Positions 51,550 to 60,205 of a stretch of 64,000 nt of DNA are shown here, in pieces (position 1 is the first letter of the stretch; each line of letters opens with the position of its first letter). The stretch covers positions 1-64,000 of the forward strand of contig NZ_KK211293.1 in NCBI RefSeq assembly GCF_000621505.1, in the 5' to 3' direction. The translations under genes and the position numbers were made by a program. Below the pieces are notes generated by a model. It saw only the letters and a list, made by a program, of their open reading frames with translations. It was not told the origin of the DNA and searched no databases. The DNA is from Ruminiclostridium cellobioparum DSM 1351 = ATCC 15832 (GTDB lineage: Bacteria; Bacillota; Clostridia; Acetivibrionales; DSM-1351).

Positions 51550-52029
51550 ATGGAAAAAATGATGACCCATTACATGGAGCTGTTAGCTACAAATCAGCCC
51601 TGGAATCTGATTTTATTCATGGCTATTCCGGTTATACTGGCAGAGACTATAGCAATAACCGAACTGGCAATACTATTTACAAGAAATTTAACAGGCGGGT
51701 TAAGAAAGCTTAACAAGATTGCAAGTATAATCGTCGGACTTTATTTTTCGGGAGTATTTGTTTATTTGTTCATTAATGCCGTTATACCCTTAACCATGAA
51801 CGGTGAGTGGAGGGGCTTTGCAGATGTTGTTGCTGTTGGTTTCTATCTCTCGGGGATAGTTCCTCTTCTTGGGATGGCCCTGCTGGACATGGGCGTAATA
51901 GGGAGGAAAAGAACGGAATTGGCAAGACTCAAGCTGCATGCAACCTTTATCGGTATATTCCTTGTAGTAGCACATATAGCCATGATATTCGGTATGCTGG
52001 ATCCGTCATTGTTCATGATGCAAATGTAA
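51550..52029 (+). CDS. Four-helix membrane protein, DUF6803-like
   Basis: 159-aa membrane protein with four hydrophobic segments (~18-44, ~58-80, ~95-115, ~132-152). Polar loops contain RNLTGGLRKLNK and IGRKRTELARLKLHATF. It resembles clostridial DUF6803/permease-like proteins, from memory; its function is unknown. The start is ATG 51550 with GGGAG upstream. It follows vanT by 69 nt on the same strand with no terminator between, so it may be transcribed with the vanG operon, though it is not part of known van clusters. Confidence 0.75.
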   Translation: MEKMMTHYMELLATNQPWNLILFMAIPVILAETIAITELAILFTRNLTGGLRKLNKIASIIVGLYFSGVFVYLFINAVIPLTMNGEWRGFADVVAVGFYLSGIVPLLGMALLDMGVIGRKRTELARLKLHATFIGIFLVVAHIAMIFGMLDPSLFMMQM

Positions 52030-52083
52030 TTGCGTTAAAAACATTTATATAATATTCAGAAAAATAATTTTGGTAATTTACTT

Positions 52084-52118
52084 AAGTGTATACCGTGCAA
52101 ACCCGGTATACACTTTTT
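52084..52118 (+). terminator. Terminator after the DUF6803-like gene
   Basis: Stem AAGTGTATACCG/CGGTATACACTT with an 8-nt loop, then TTTTT. It probably ends the vanG transcription unit as well. Confidence 0.88.
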
Positions 52119-52257
52119 ATATTTGTGTTGTTTAAAATAGCTATCATTTCTTGATAAATATAGTATAATGTACTTTATATGCATCATACCCGGCTGAAAT
52201 ACAACTCGGTTCAGCATTTATATGACGGGGGATTTATAAATTTTGTAGGAGGATGGC

Positions 52258-52920
52258 ATGATAAAAGCATTTATTTTTGATATGGACGGTGTAATTATTG
52301 ACAGTGAGCCATTGCATTTTCAAACAGACAAAATGGTCTTAAGGGATTTGGGACATGATATTGCAGACGGTGAGCTGTCCAGTTTCGTCGGGGTCACAAA
52401 TCCTAATATGTGGGCCGAACTCATAAAAAGGTATAAACTTGATTCAACAGTGGAAGAACTTCTGGAGCTTCAATCCAAATATAAAAACGAGCTGTTCGGT
52501 CAGGGGGAATTACAGGCGATAAGCGGTATACCGGAACTGATTGACGATTTAAAAGGCAGGGGTATTTATATTGGACTTGCTTCCTCATCCTCAAGGGAAT
52601 TTATCGAAATGGTTTTAAAGGGTTTACATATATATCATAATTTTGATGTTGTTATCAGCGGTGAAGAGGTTGAAAACAGCAAGCCTGCACCTGATATATT
52701 CTTAAAAGCTGCCGAAGTTTTAAAAGTTGCTCCGGCAGAGTGCATTGTGCTGGAGGATTCGGGAAATGGGGTAAAAGCGGCTAAAGCAGCAGGTATGAAA
52801 TGTATTGCATTTAAAAATCCAAACTCGGGTAATCAGGATCTGACTTTAGCCGACATCACCGTAGGCACTCTGGAAAATTTAAAATATCTGGATATACAGG
52901 AGAATGGATTTAAAATATAA
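52258..52920 (+). CDS. HAD-family hydrolase, beta-phosphoglucomutase-like
   Basis: 220-aa HAD-superfamily protein. Motif I is FDMDGVIIDSEPLHF with nucleophile D9 and acid D11. Motif II is GLASSSSREFIEM, and motif III/IV is ENSKPAPDIFLKAAEVLKVAPAECIVLEDSGNGVKAAKAAGM. The helical cap is subclass I. It is most like beta-phosphoglucomutase or sugar-phosphate phosphatases; the substrate cannot be assigned. The start is ATG 52258 with AGGAGG upstream. A transporter gene follows closely. Confidence 0.88.
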   Translation: MIKAFIFDMDGVIIDSEPLHFQTDKMVLRDLGHDIADGELSSFVGVTNPNMWAELIKRYKLDSTVEELLELQSKYKNELFGQGELQAISGIPELIDDLKGRGIYIGLASSSSREFIEMVLKGLHIYHNFDVVISGEEVENSKPAPDIFLKAAEVLKVAPAECIVLEDSGNGVKAAKAAGMKCIAFKNPNSGNQDLTLADITVGTLENLKYLDIQENGFKI

Positions 52921-52956
52921 ATATATTATTGAAAGGATTGATCAAAGATTAAAGCA

Positions 52957-53847
52957 TTGTATTCCGGAAAAGTGCTTCCCAAACTGGCACTGTTTATGGC
53001 TGCGTTTATATGGGGAAGCTCCTTTTTTATTATGAAAGATACTGTGGATGTATTTCCGCCTTACATATTACTGGGTTTCAGATTCACCATCGCAAGTATT
53101 CTGTTAAGTGTAGTGTTTTTTAAAAAACTGAGACAGATAAACCTTGACTATATCTGGAAAAGCGGAGTTATTGGTCTTTTTTTATTTCTTGGCTACAGCA
53201 CTCAAACCATAGGAATTACCGAGACTACTCCGGGTAAGAATGCATTTCTGACAGCAATTTATTGTGTAATCGTGCCTTTTTTATTCTGGGCGGTGGACAG
53301 GTCAAGGCCGGATATCTACAACTTTATGGCTGCCATAGTATGCATCTCGGGAATAGGCCTTGTGTCCCTGAAGGGGGATTTTTCCATAGGCTTTGGAGAT
53401 GCCTTCACATTGCTGGGAGGCTTTCTGTACGCAGGACATTTGGTGGCAGTTGCAAAATTGGGCAAGGGAAAGGACCCCATAATCATCACTATACTGCAAT
53501 TTGGCTTTGCAGCCCTGCTCTCCTGGGGAATGGGCCTGACTTTTGAGAAATTCCCAACCCGGTGGGAAACAGGTAACATTATAGGGCTGCTTTATCTTGC
53601 CGTATTTGCAACTGCAGTTGCATTGCTGTTTCAGAACATAGGCCAGAAGTGGACCCACCCTTCGGCCGCAGCAATAATTCTCAGTCTGGAGTCGGTATTC
53701 GGGGTAATGTTCTCAGTGATGTTCTATGGTGAGCAGCTCACTTTAAGGCTGCTCATAGGCTTTGTACTCATATTTGCTGCAGTTATAATTTCAGAAACAA
53801 AACTGTCCTTTATTAGAGATATAAAAAAGAGAGCATCCAATGTTTAA
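52957..53847 (+). CDS. EamA/DMT-family transporter
   Basis: About 296-aa membrane transporter with ten hydrophobic helices in two EamA repeats (IWGSSFFIMKD at the start of the first, GDAFTLLGGFLYAGHLVAVAKLG at the second). Such proteins export amino acids, nucleosides or other metabolites; the substrate is unknown. The start codon is unclear. TTG 52957 has no ribosome-binding site at the right distance, whereas ATT 52948 would be 10 nt after AAAGGA (52932-52937) and would add IKA. It may be translated from that rare codon. It follows the HAD gene by 36 nt. Confidence 0.82.
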   Translation: MYSGKVLPKLALFMAAFIWGSSFFIMKDTVDVFPPYILLGFRFTIASILLSVVFFKKLRQINLDYIWKSGVIGLFLFLGYSTQTIGITETTPGKNAFLTAIYCVIVPFLFWAVDRSRPDIYNFMAAIVCISGIGLVSLKGDFSIGFGDAFTLLGGFLYAGHLVAVAKLGKGKDPIIITILQFGFAALLSWGMGLTFEKFPTRWETGNIIGLLYLAVFATAVALLFQNIGQKWTHPSAAAIILSLESVFGVMFSVMFYGEQLTLRLLIGFVLIFAAVIISETKLSFIRDIKKRASNV

Positions 53848-53894
53848 TGAAGCACTGTTGATTTTTCACGTGTATTTCTTCACATTGTATTATT

Positions 53895-54832
53895 TTAAGG
53901 CAGCCTGTATTTTGGGTTTATAAGAGCTTTCAGGTTACTTGAAAGGTGGTGATAATACATGGATATATTCAGCTCTTCCAGTTTAGCTGCAAGAGCTGGA
54001 GGGAGTTCCTCAAATCCCCTGTTTTCAAGAATTAATGAAGTTTCGGCTTCATCCATTTCTGCAAGCACTTCAACCTTTTCCAACTGTTCCCTGTTAAGCG
54101 GACACTGCAGCTGGCATCTGAGGCAGCCCACCAGGCAATTGTGGGAATCAGGTGCAATCCAATCGGGAAATTCCGGCGTACCTTTAAATTCATTGTAATA
54201 AGTAAGGCAGCGTTCGGCTTTAATAAGAAACCTATCTCCGGTAATGGCAGCTGTGGGACATTTGGATATACAAGCATGACAGTTTTTACACATATCCATA
54301 ACCCGGATATCACTCCAGGTTTCATCTGTACCGGTGCAGGGAAGATCGGAATAAAAGGCTGACAACAGAAAAAAGCTTCCGAATTCAGGTATATATGTGA
54401 TGTTGTTGGCACCATATTTTGCCAGGCCGCTTCTTACGGCAATAAGCTTTTCAGGCAGTCTTGCCACTCTTACGGCATTATACCCGCAGCTTTCCACATT
54501 TTATTTAAGTGCTGCTTGATTTCCTCCGGCTTTTTATAGTACTCTGTGTAGGTGGGCGGTATCAATGCCGGGAATCTTATTCCATTATAGTTGAAATTAA
54601 TTTTTACAATAGGGCTGGGTGAAGCAACTATAAAAATTGATTTTACCGGATTTGCGGAAGCCGGAATATTGTAATTATGAAAATCATTAAGTAGTTTATA
54701 AATGCCTGCATCCAGATATTTGGCTTCATTGAGTTTTTCAATTTCCTTTTGAAGCTCTTTCAAATGCTCTACTGATATGCTGCGGGCAGGATATCCCTTC
54801 TTTTGAAGATACTCAAGAATTCTTTCAACCAT
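53895..54832 (-). pseudogene. 4Fe-4S double-cluster (epoxyqueuosine-reductase-like) protein, frameshifted
   Basis: One gene split into two frames. The first part (54832 to about 54495) encodes MVERILEYLQKKGYPARSIS through HLNKM. The second (about 54497 to 53895) continues VESCGYNAVRVARLPEKLIAVRSGLAKYG and holds two ferredoxin-like motifs, CKNCHACISKCPTAA and CLVGCLRCQLQCPLN. Joining the frames needs one missing base near 54496 (ATGTGG where ATGGTGG is expected). Without it the first frame stops at 54470. There is no recognisable slippery heptamer. The first part has a good AAGGAGG site before ATG 54832. The complete protein would be ~312 residues. It resembles QueG only in the cluster domain, so a QueG role is doubtful. 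It could be a real mutation or a sequencing error. Confidence 0.7.
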
Positions 54833-54935
54833 CAAAAAATACCTCCTTGGCATTTGTATTATTCTATATTATCAAGTTTCATACAAAACACCAGTGTAAA
54901 AAAACGTAGAATTAGTGGAACATTCTTATATTGTA

Positions 54936-54963
54936 TTGACTTGTAATCTTGCTGTGATAAAAT
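54936..54963 (+). promoter_or_regulatory. Candidate sigma-A promoter upstream of the second EamA gene
   Basis: TTGACT, a 16-nt spacer and TAAAAT. It lies ~250 nt before the next start. The 54854-55216 gap otherwise shows no gene and no riboswitch I can recognise; a short CCGG-CGTGT-CCGG repeat is at about 55138-55153. Confidence 0.4.
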
Positions 54964-55216
54964 TGATTTAAGTAATAGTAAACTTAATGCTGCTTGCTTA
55001 AATTTGGATTGCAATTTCAAAACGTTTGACAGTTACCTGGAATAAAGAATTTGAGTGATGATGTATACGAATTATTCAGTGATTTAAATTAAGTTCTAAA
55101 GATTATAAATTCATAGGAGTGAAATCGCGGCAAGTATACCGGCGTGTCCGGCAAAATTAAAGCTTATGATTATTTATTAAAAATTACAAAGGTTAAGTTG
55201 AAGGGTGATATATGAT

Positions 55217-56098
55217 ATGAATATAACAGACATAACACCAAGGAAAAGCCTGGCATTGTCCTTACTTGCGGTAACAGCTGTTTTCTGGAGTCTCGGAGGA
55301 CTTCTTGTAAAACTGGTGGACTGGAATCCCATAGCTATTGCAGGTGCCCGCAGTTTAATAGCCGCATTGCTGATTTTGTTTTTTATTAAGAAACCCAGTT
55401 TTAAATTTTCATTTTTGAAGTTTGCATCAGCATTTGTGTATGCCGCCCAGGTAATTTTGTTCGTATACGCCACAAAACTTACCACAGCTGCAAATGCAAT
55501 AACTCTTCAGTATACGGCTCCAATATATGTTGCAGTATTCGGAGCACTTTTTCTCAAGGAAAAGGTGAGATGGTACGATATCATCACTATTGCAGCGGTA
55601 TTTGGCGGGATGCTGCTCTTTTTTATTGATAAATTATCCCCCGGAGGATTGCTGGGAAATATTTTAGCCATAATCAGCGGAATTGCATTTGCATTTCTTG
55701 CATTGCTTCTGAGGCTTCAAAAGGATGATTCTCCGCTGGATAGAATTTTCTGGGGAAATATTATGACCGCTGTGGTTGCCCTGCCATTCATGTTTCAGTC
55801 CATGCCTGATACCAGAAGTTTATTGGGCATAAGCCTGCTGGGTATTTTTCAGCTTGGCCTTTCCTATATATTGTTCTCAATAGCAATAAAAAATGTAACT
55901 GCTCTTGAGGCCGTCCTGATTCCTTTTATTGAGCCGGTTTTAAACCCTATTTGGGTAGCCCTGGTGGTACATGAATTTCCGGGGATTTATTCCATGATAG
56001 GCGGAGGTTTTGTATTGCTTGTTGTCGCTGCCAGATGCATTTATACATACTATCTATCTGTAAAGCAGGGAGCGGCATCAGATGAGATCGGAGGATGA
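55217..56098 (+). CDS. EamA/DMT-family transporter
   Basis: 293-aa transporter with ten hydrophobic helices in two EamA repeats (LALSLLAVTAVFWSLGGLLVKLV; GLLGNILAIISGIAFAFLALLL). The TLQYTAPIYVAVFGALFLKEKV segment is typical of drug/metabolite exporters. The substrate is unknown. The start is ATG 55217, with AAGGGTGAT at 55201-55209; GTG 55205 overlaps that site. It is convergent with an XRE-cupin regulator and close to an Xaa-Pro aminopeptidase, which hints at amino-acid or peptide handling. Confidence 0.85.
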   Translation: MNITDITPRKSLALSLLAVTAVFWSLGGLLVKLVDWNPIAIAGARSLIAALLILFFIKKPSFKFSFLKFASAFVYAAQVILFVYATKLTTAANAITLQYTAPIYVAVFGALFLKEKVRWYDIITIAAVFGGMLLFFIDKLSPGGLLGNILAIISGIAFAFLALLLRLQKDDSPLDRIFWGNIMTAVVALPFMFQSMPDTRSLLGISLLGIFQLGLSYILFSIAIKNVTALEAVLIPFIEPVLNPIWVALVVHEFPGIYSMIGGGFVLLVVAARCIYTYYLSVKQGAASDEIGG

Positions 56099-56130
56099 AC
56101 ACATGTATCCATCTGATTTGGTTAAAAAAT

Positions 56131-56721
56131 TCATATTTTTTGGGCCGGAGCATCCTGCTGGCTTTCGTGGAACCGGTTAGGCGTGCTTACCATCAGCAGC
56201 TTCACTATTTTATTGGTATTATTTTCCCAGTTGTGGGACAGGGTTGAGCGGATATGGACCGAATCACCGGGATACAGTTCGGTTTTTTCGCCGTCATAAT
56301 AATAGGTCAATATACCTTCGAGGATATAAATAAATTCTTCTCCTTCATGAGTGTATGTCAATACGGTCTCATTATCTCTCTTGGGATAAACCTCTACCAG
56401 GCGGGGAAACATGTTTTTGTCGCCCAGGCTGTTTGATAAATGAAATTGTATAAAATTATCCTTATCCATAAAAACTATTTCGCGCTCATAACTTTTCTGG
56501 ATAAATCTGCTCTGTTCCTTTGCAAGAGTGAAAAAATAATTGATGTCCACACCCAGAGCCTTTGAAATATTATCAAGAGAATCGATTGCAACTGTGGTCA
56601 GACCTCTTTCCAGTTGGGACAGAAATCCTACAGATAGATTGGTAAGCTGGCTTAACTCTTTTAAAGTAAGTTTTTTATCCAAACGCAGTCTGTTTATTTT
56701 TGAACCAATTTCAGAAAACAT
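56131..56721 (-). CDS. XRE-cupin transcriptional regulator
   Basis: 196-aa regulator. The N-terminal helix-turn-helix covers ~1-62 (INRLRLDKKLTLKELSQLTNLSVGFLSQLERG). The C-terminal cupin covers ~110-185 (EGEEFIYILEGILTYYYDGEKTELYPGDSVHI, HNWENN). This class often controls polyamine or amino-acid metabolism. The start at 56721 follows GGAGGAT. It is divergent from the Xaa-Pro aminopeptidase, with about 180 nt of AT-rich DNA between, and convergent with the EamA gene. Either neighbour may be its target. Confidence 0.9.
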   Translation of the reverse strand: MFSEIGSKINRLRLDKKLTLKELSQLTNLSVGFLSQLERGLTTVAIDSLDNISKALGVDINYFFTLAKEQSRFIQKSYEREIVFMDKDNFIQFHLSNSLGDKNMFPRLVEVYPKRDNETVLTYTHEGEEFIYILEGILTYYYDGEKTELYPGDSVHIRSTLSHNWENNTNKIVKLLMVSTPNRFHESQQDAPAQKI

Positions 56722-56809
56722 AATTATCCTCCGTTTTTATGCTGGATGCATTTTAACATATATTATATCAAATTTTAATATAAATGAATACTTACCATGA
56801 AAGATAACA

Positions 56810-56837
56810 TTGACTGCAATATTATGTATGCTAAAAT
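56810..56837 (+). promoter_or_regulatory. Candidate sigma-A promoter for the aminopeptidase
   Basis: TTGACT (56810-56815), 16-nt spacer, TAAAAT (56832-56837), about 70 nt before the start codon. Confidence 0.5.
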
Positions 56838-56904
56838 TATATTTAGTAATATTAAATAAATACTGATTATTTCTAATATTATTTTCCGAAGGGATGTGTA
56901 CTGG

Positions 56905-58701
56905 ATGTGTACAATGAATGTAAATGAAAAATTATTTGAACTGCGAAAACATATGGACCGCTATGGTTTGGATGCATATATTATTCCAAGTCCCGATCCG
57001 CATATGAGTGAATATGTGGCCGACCACTGGAAGGCAAGGAGCTGGATATCAGGCTTTACAGGCTCGGCCGGCACTTTCGTCGCAACAAGGAATGAAAGCG
57101 GGTTGTGGACAGACGGAAGATATTTTATACAGGCTGAAAAGCAGCTGGAAGGTTCGGAGATCAAGCTGTTTAAAATGGGAAATACAGGTGTGCCCACTTA
57201 TACCGAATGGCTCGGAAGTGTTCTGGAGAAGGGGGAATGTGTGGGTTTTTCAGGAAAAATGATTTCACAGCTTACATACAGGGAAATGGAAGAAACCTTT
57301 TCAAAAAAAGGAATAACAATCAATTCCCATCATGATTTAATTGATGAAATCTGGCAGGACCGGCCGGAAATTCCTTCTGCAAAAATTTTTACGCATGAAA
57401 TTTGTTTTACCGGTTTATCGGCAGGGGAAAAAATCGATAAAGTGCGTGAAGAAATGAAGAAAGCAGGGGCAGGTTATTATGTAATAAGCAGTCTTGATGA
57501 TATCGCATGGCTTTTCAATATCAGAGGCGATGATGTTCCGTATGTATCTGTTACTATTTGCTACGCCTTGATATCAATGACCGGGGCAGTTTTATTTATA
57601 AACAGGAACAAGATACCTTCTGATATAACAAGGGTACTGAATGAAAATAAAATTGAAATTCTGGAATATGAGGACATCAAGGATATAATTGCCAAACTTG
57701 GCAGGGAACAGGCTGTTGCATATGATCCCAAAAGAACAAACCGCTGGATATACGATTCCATAAACCCGGAATGTAAAAAGATAGAAATAGATGAAATAAC
57801 AACCGTGCTCAAAGCTGTAAAAAATGAGACCGAATTGGCAAATATCAGACAATGTCAGATAAGTGACGGAATTGCCATGGTTAAGTTTCTCATATGGCTG
57901 GAGAACAATATAGAGAAGGAAGTAATCACCGAGTTAACTGTTGATGAAAAGCTTGAGTACTACAGGAGACAGCAGCTGAATAATCTCGGCCCCAGCTTCA
58001 AGACTATTGCCGGCTACAGGGAACATGGGGCAATGATGCATTATACTGCAACAGAGGAAACCCGGTATGTGCTTGAAAATAAGGGAATGATGGTTGTGGA
58101 CTCGGGAGGGCAGTATCTTAACGGTACTACCGATATTACCCGTACAGTGGTTTTCGACCGGGTAAGCGATGAAGAAATTTTTGATTTTACTATGGTATTG
58201 AAAGCAAATATTTCACTTTCCTCGGCTAAATTCCTATACGGAGCCACCGGATCCAATCTCGACATCCTGGCACGAAAGCCTTTGTGGGAAATCGGATTGG
58301 ATTACAAATGCGGTACCGGTCATGGGGTAGGCTACTGCCTTAGTGTCCATGAAGCCCCTCACGGCTTCAGCCAGGTCCCCAACAAAGTAAAATTGGAAAA
58401 GGGAATGATTGTAACAATAGAACCTGGAATATACAGGGAGGGAAAGCATGGAGTCAGAACAGAAAACATGGTTCTGGTCATTGAGGATGAAAATAACGAG
58501 CATGGACAGTTTTTGAGGTTTGAACCAATAACCTGCTGCCCTATAAGTTTAAAAGGTATAAATCCCGACCTGTTGACCGACCATGAAATCAAATGGTTAA
58601 ATGATTATCACGGCAAAGTATATGAACTGCTTTCATCTCACCTTGACAATGAAGAAAAAGAATGGTTGAAATATAATACCAGGAGCATTTCGAAGAATTA
58701 A
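56905..58701 (+). CDS. Xaa-Pro aminopeptidase (M24B, long form)
   Basis: 598-aa cytoplasmic metallopeptidase removing residues before proline. It is the long three-domain type related to eukaryotic APP1. Two creatinase-like N-terminal domains (~1-300) come first, with SPDPHMSEYVADHWKARSWISGFTGSAGT. The pita-bread catalytic domain has metal ligands in VVDSGGQYLNGTTDITRT (two Asp), GTGHGVGYCLSVHEAP (His) and IEPGIYREGKHGVRTENM (two Glu). The start is ATG 56905, spaced 10 nt from GAAGGGA (56888-56894). The ATGTGTAC motif is duplicated around the start, and GTG 56896 is the alternative. A strong terminator follows. Confidence 0.92.
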   Translation: MCTMNVNEKLFELRKHMDRYGLDAYIIPSPDPHMSEYVADHWKARSWISGFTGSAGTFVATRNESGLWTDGRYFIQAEKQLEGSEIKLFKMGNTGVPTYTEWLGSVLEKGECVGFSGKMISQLTYREMEETFSKKGITINSHHDLIDEIWQDRPEIPSAKIFTHEICFTGLSAGEKIDKVREEMKKAGAGYYVISSLDDIAWLFNIRGDDVPYVSVTICYALISMTGAVLFINRNKIPSDITRVLNENKIEILEYEDIKDIIAKLGREQAVAYDPKRTNRWIYDSINPECKKIEIDEITTVLKAVKNETELANIRQCQISDGIAMVKFLIWLENNIEKEVITELTVDEKLEYYRRQQLNNLGPSFKTIAGYREHGAMMHYTATEETRYVLENKGMMVVDSGGQYLNGTTDITRTVVFDRVSDEEIFDFTMVLKANISLSSAKFLYGATGSNLDILARKPLWEIGLDYKCGTGHGVGYCLSVHEAPHGFSQVPNKVKLEKGMIVTIEPGIYREGKHGVRTENMVLVIEDENNEHGQFLRFEPITCCPISLKGINPDLLTDHEIKWLNDYHGKVYELLSSHLDNEEKEWLKYNTRSISKN

Positions 58702-58717
58702 GCTTTAAATCCCTTTA

Positions 58718-58760
58718 AAATACACCCAATCCGTAACTTGCGGATTGGGTGTATTTTTTT
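58718..58760 (+). terminator. Terminator after the aminopeptidase gene
   Basis: Stem AATACACCCAATCCG/CGGATTGGGTGTATT with a 7-nt loop, then a T-run. Confidence 0.9.
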
Positions 58761-58795
58761 AAAAAAATTTATTAAAGATGAACTACTAAAAGATA

Positions 58796-58824
58796 TTGAC
58801 ACAATGACTCGCTGGTCATATAAT
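58796..58824 (+). promoter_or_regulatory. Consensus sigma-A promoter for the TetR-ABC operon
   Basis: TTGACA (58796-58801), 17-nt spacer, TATAAT (58819-58824): perfect boxes and spacing. Confidence 0.85.
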
Positions 58825-58839
58825 ATGACTTGTCAGTCA
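58805..58839. promoter_or_regulatory. Twin TetR-type operators
   Basis: TGACTCGCTGGTCA (58805-58818) and TGACTTGTCAGTCA (58826-58839) both fit TGACT-N4-RGTCA. Their centres are 21 bp apart. The first fills the promoter spacer and the second covers the transcription start. This is a typical layout for autorepression by the TetR protein encoded next. Confidence 0.7.
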
Positions 58840-58866
58840 CTATATTTGATACAGGAGGGTGAACCA

Positions 58867-59505
58867 TTGCCGAAAAGAACCTTTAACCGTCTTGACGACG
58901 ACAAGAAAGAAAGAGTTATACGGGCAGCAATTGAGGAGTTCCAGGCTCGTGGCTTTGAAAATGCAAAAATAGAAGCGATCGCCCGAAACGCAGAAGTCGC
59001 CAAAGGCAGCATCTATCAATATTTCGATGATAAAAAGGAGCTGTTTATATATTCCGTCACATGGACTCTGGAATATTTTATGAAAATAATTGACAGGCAG
59101 ACTCCGCTTCAGGATATGGACGTATATGATTATTTTTTATCAGGAAGCCGTGAACGTTTTGAACTGTTGAAACAAGAGCCCTTGCTTGTTGCATTTTCCA
59201 TGGATATCTACACGGGTAAATTCGGTGGTTTGGCCCTGGAAGCAACCCGCGAATTATCCCGGATCGGTGAGGAATATGAGCTTAAGCTGATTGCCAATGG
59301 CAGAAGAAAGGGTACGGTCCGCGATGATCTGGATGATAAAACCCTTTTGCTGTTTTTTCAGGGAGTAACCGAAAAATTTGACACAGAGATCATGGAAAAG
59401 GTCAAAAGCTTTGATTATAATCCTACCGAAGAACATTACCGTGAAATGGAGAACCTGTTAAAAAATATGATTTCATTATTAAAGCAGGGAATGGGGAGGA
59501 ATTAA
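58867..59505 (+). CDS. TetR/AcrR family transcriptional regulator
   Basis: 212-aa TetR-type repressor. The DNA-binding domain covers ~1-55 (KKERVIRAAIEEFQARGFENAKIEAIARNAEVAKGSIYQYFDDKKELF). The ligand-binding helices follow. The start is TTG 58867 (MPKRTFNRLDDD), with AGGAGGG (58853-58859) 7 nt upstream. A longer frame from 58738 runs through the promoter and terminator and is not real. It sits in front of an ABC ATPase and permease separated by one base and an overlap, so it probably represses its own operon through the twin operators. Confidence 0.9.
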   Translation: MPKRTFNRLDDDKKERVIRAAIEEFQARGFENAKIEAIARNAEVAKGSIYQYFDDKKELFIYSVTWTLEYFMKIIDRQTPLQDMDVYDYFLSGSRERFELLKQEPLLVAFSMDIYTGKFGGLALEATRELSRIGEEYELKLIANGRRKGTVRDDLDDKTLLLFFQGVTEKFDTEIMEKVKSFDYNPTEEHYREMENLLKNMISLLKQGMGRN

Positions 59506-59506
59506 A

Positions 59507-60205
59507 ATGTTTATTATTGTTGAAAAACTGAAAAAAAGCTATCAGGCCGGCAAAAGCAAAAACGATGTGCTCAAGGGAATCAGCCTTACGCTTGCAAAAG
59601 GGCAGACAGGAGTGATACTCGGCCCCTCCGGTTCGGGGAAGTCGACGCTGATGAATATCATCGGAGGCGTTGACCGCGCCGACAGCGGCAGCATCCATGT
59701 GGATGGCCAGGAAATCACTTCTCTTGGGGATGACGGGCTGACGGATTACCGAAGGGATTCGGTCGGTTTCATCTTTCAGTTTTATAATCTGGTTCCCAAT
59801 CTGACCATCACAGAAAACATCGAGGTGGTTTCCAACATATCAAAGGCTCCGCTTGATATGGATACAGTACTGAACGCGGTTGGCCTTGAAGCGAAAAAAA
59901 AGAGCTTCCCCAGGGAACTGTCAGGAGGAGAGCAGCAGCGGGTGGCAATTGCCCGCGCGATTGTGAAAAATCCCAAGCTGCTTCTGTGCGACGAGCCCAC
60001 CGGAGCACTGGATTATGAAACGTCCCACGGCGTGCTTTCCCTTTTGCAGAAGGTAAACCGCGACTTTGGTACAACTATTCTGATGATTACCCATAACACC
60101 GCAATCGGCGATATGGCCAACCTGGTATATAAGTTGCGCGGAGGAGAGATCGTTGAAACGATCAGGCATGATGAAACGGCCGCGGCGGAAAGGATTGAGT
60201 GGTAA
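59507..60205 (+). CDS. ABC transporter ATP-binding protein (MacB/LolD type)
   Basis: 232-aa ATPase of the LolD/MacB family that works with FtsX-type permeases. Walker A is GPSGSGKST, the Q-loop is [18 protein letters not shown], the signature is [15 protein letters not shown], and Walker B is [12 protein letters not shown]. It begins one base after the tetR stop and its own stop overlaps the permease start (TAATG). The base composition is visibly richer in G and C than the neighbouring genes. The substrate is unknown: an antimicrobial peptide, lipid or drug is typical. Confidence 0.93.
   Translation: MFIIVEKLKKSYQAGKSKNDVLKGISLTLAKGQTGVILGPSGSGKSTLMNIIGGVDRADSGSIHVDGQEITSLGDDGLTDYRRDSVGFIFQFYNLVPNLTITENIEVVSNISKAPLDMDTVLNAVGLEAKKKSFPRELSGGEQQRVAIARAIVKNPKLLLCDEPTGALDYETSHGVLSLLQKVNRDFGTTILMITHNTAIGDMANLVYKLRGGEIVETIRHDETAAAERIEW

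Noticed and set aside
54964-55200. Possible riboswitch in the long leader of the second EamA gene
   Set aside because: Only a short CCGG repeat is seen; none of the conserved cores I know (guanidine, fluoride, TPP, SAM) can be matched.
58738-58866. N-terminal extension of the TetR protein
   Set aside because: It would translate the preceding terminator, the promoter and both operators; the ribosome-binding site supports TTG 58867.
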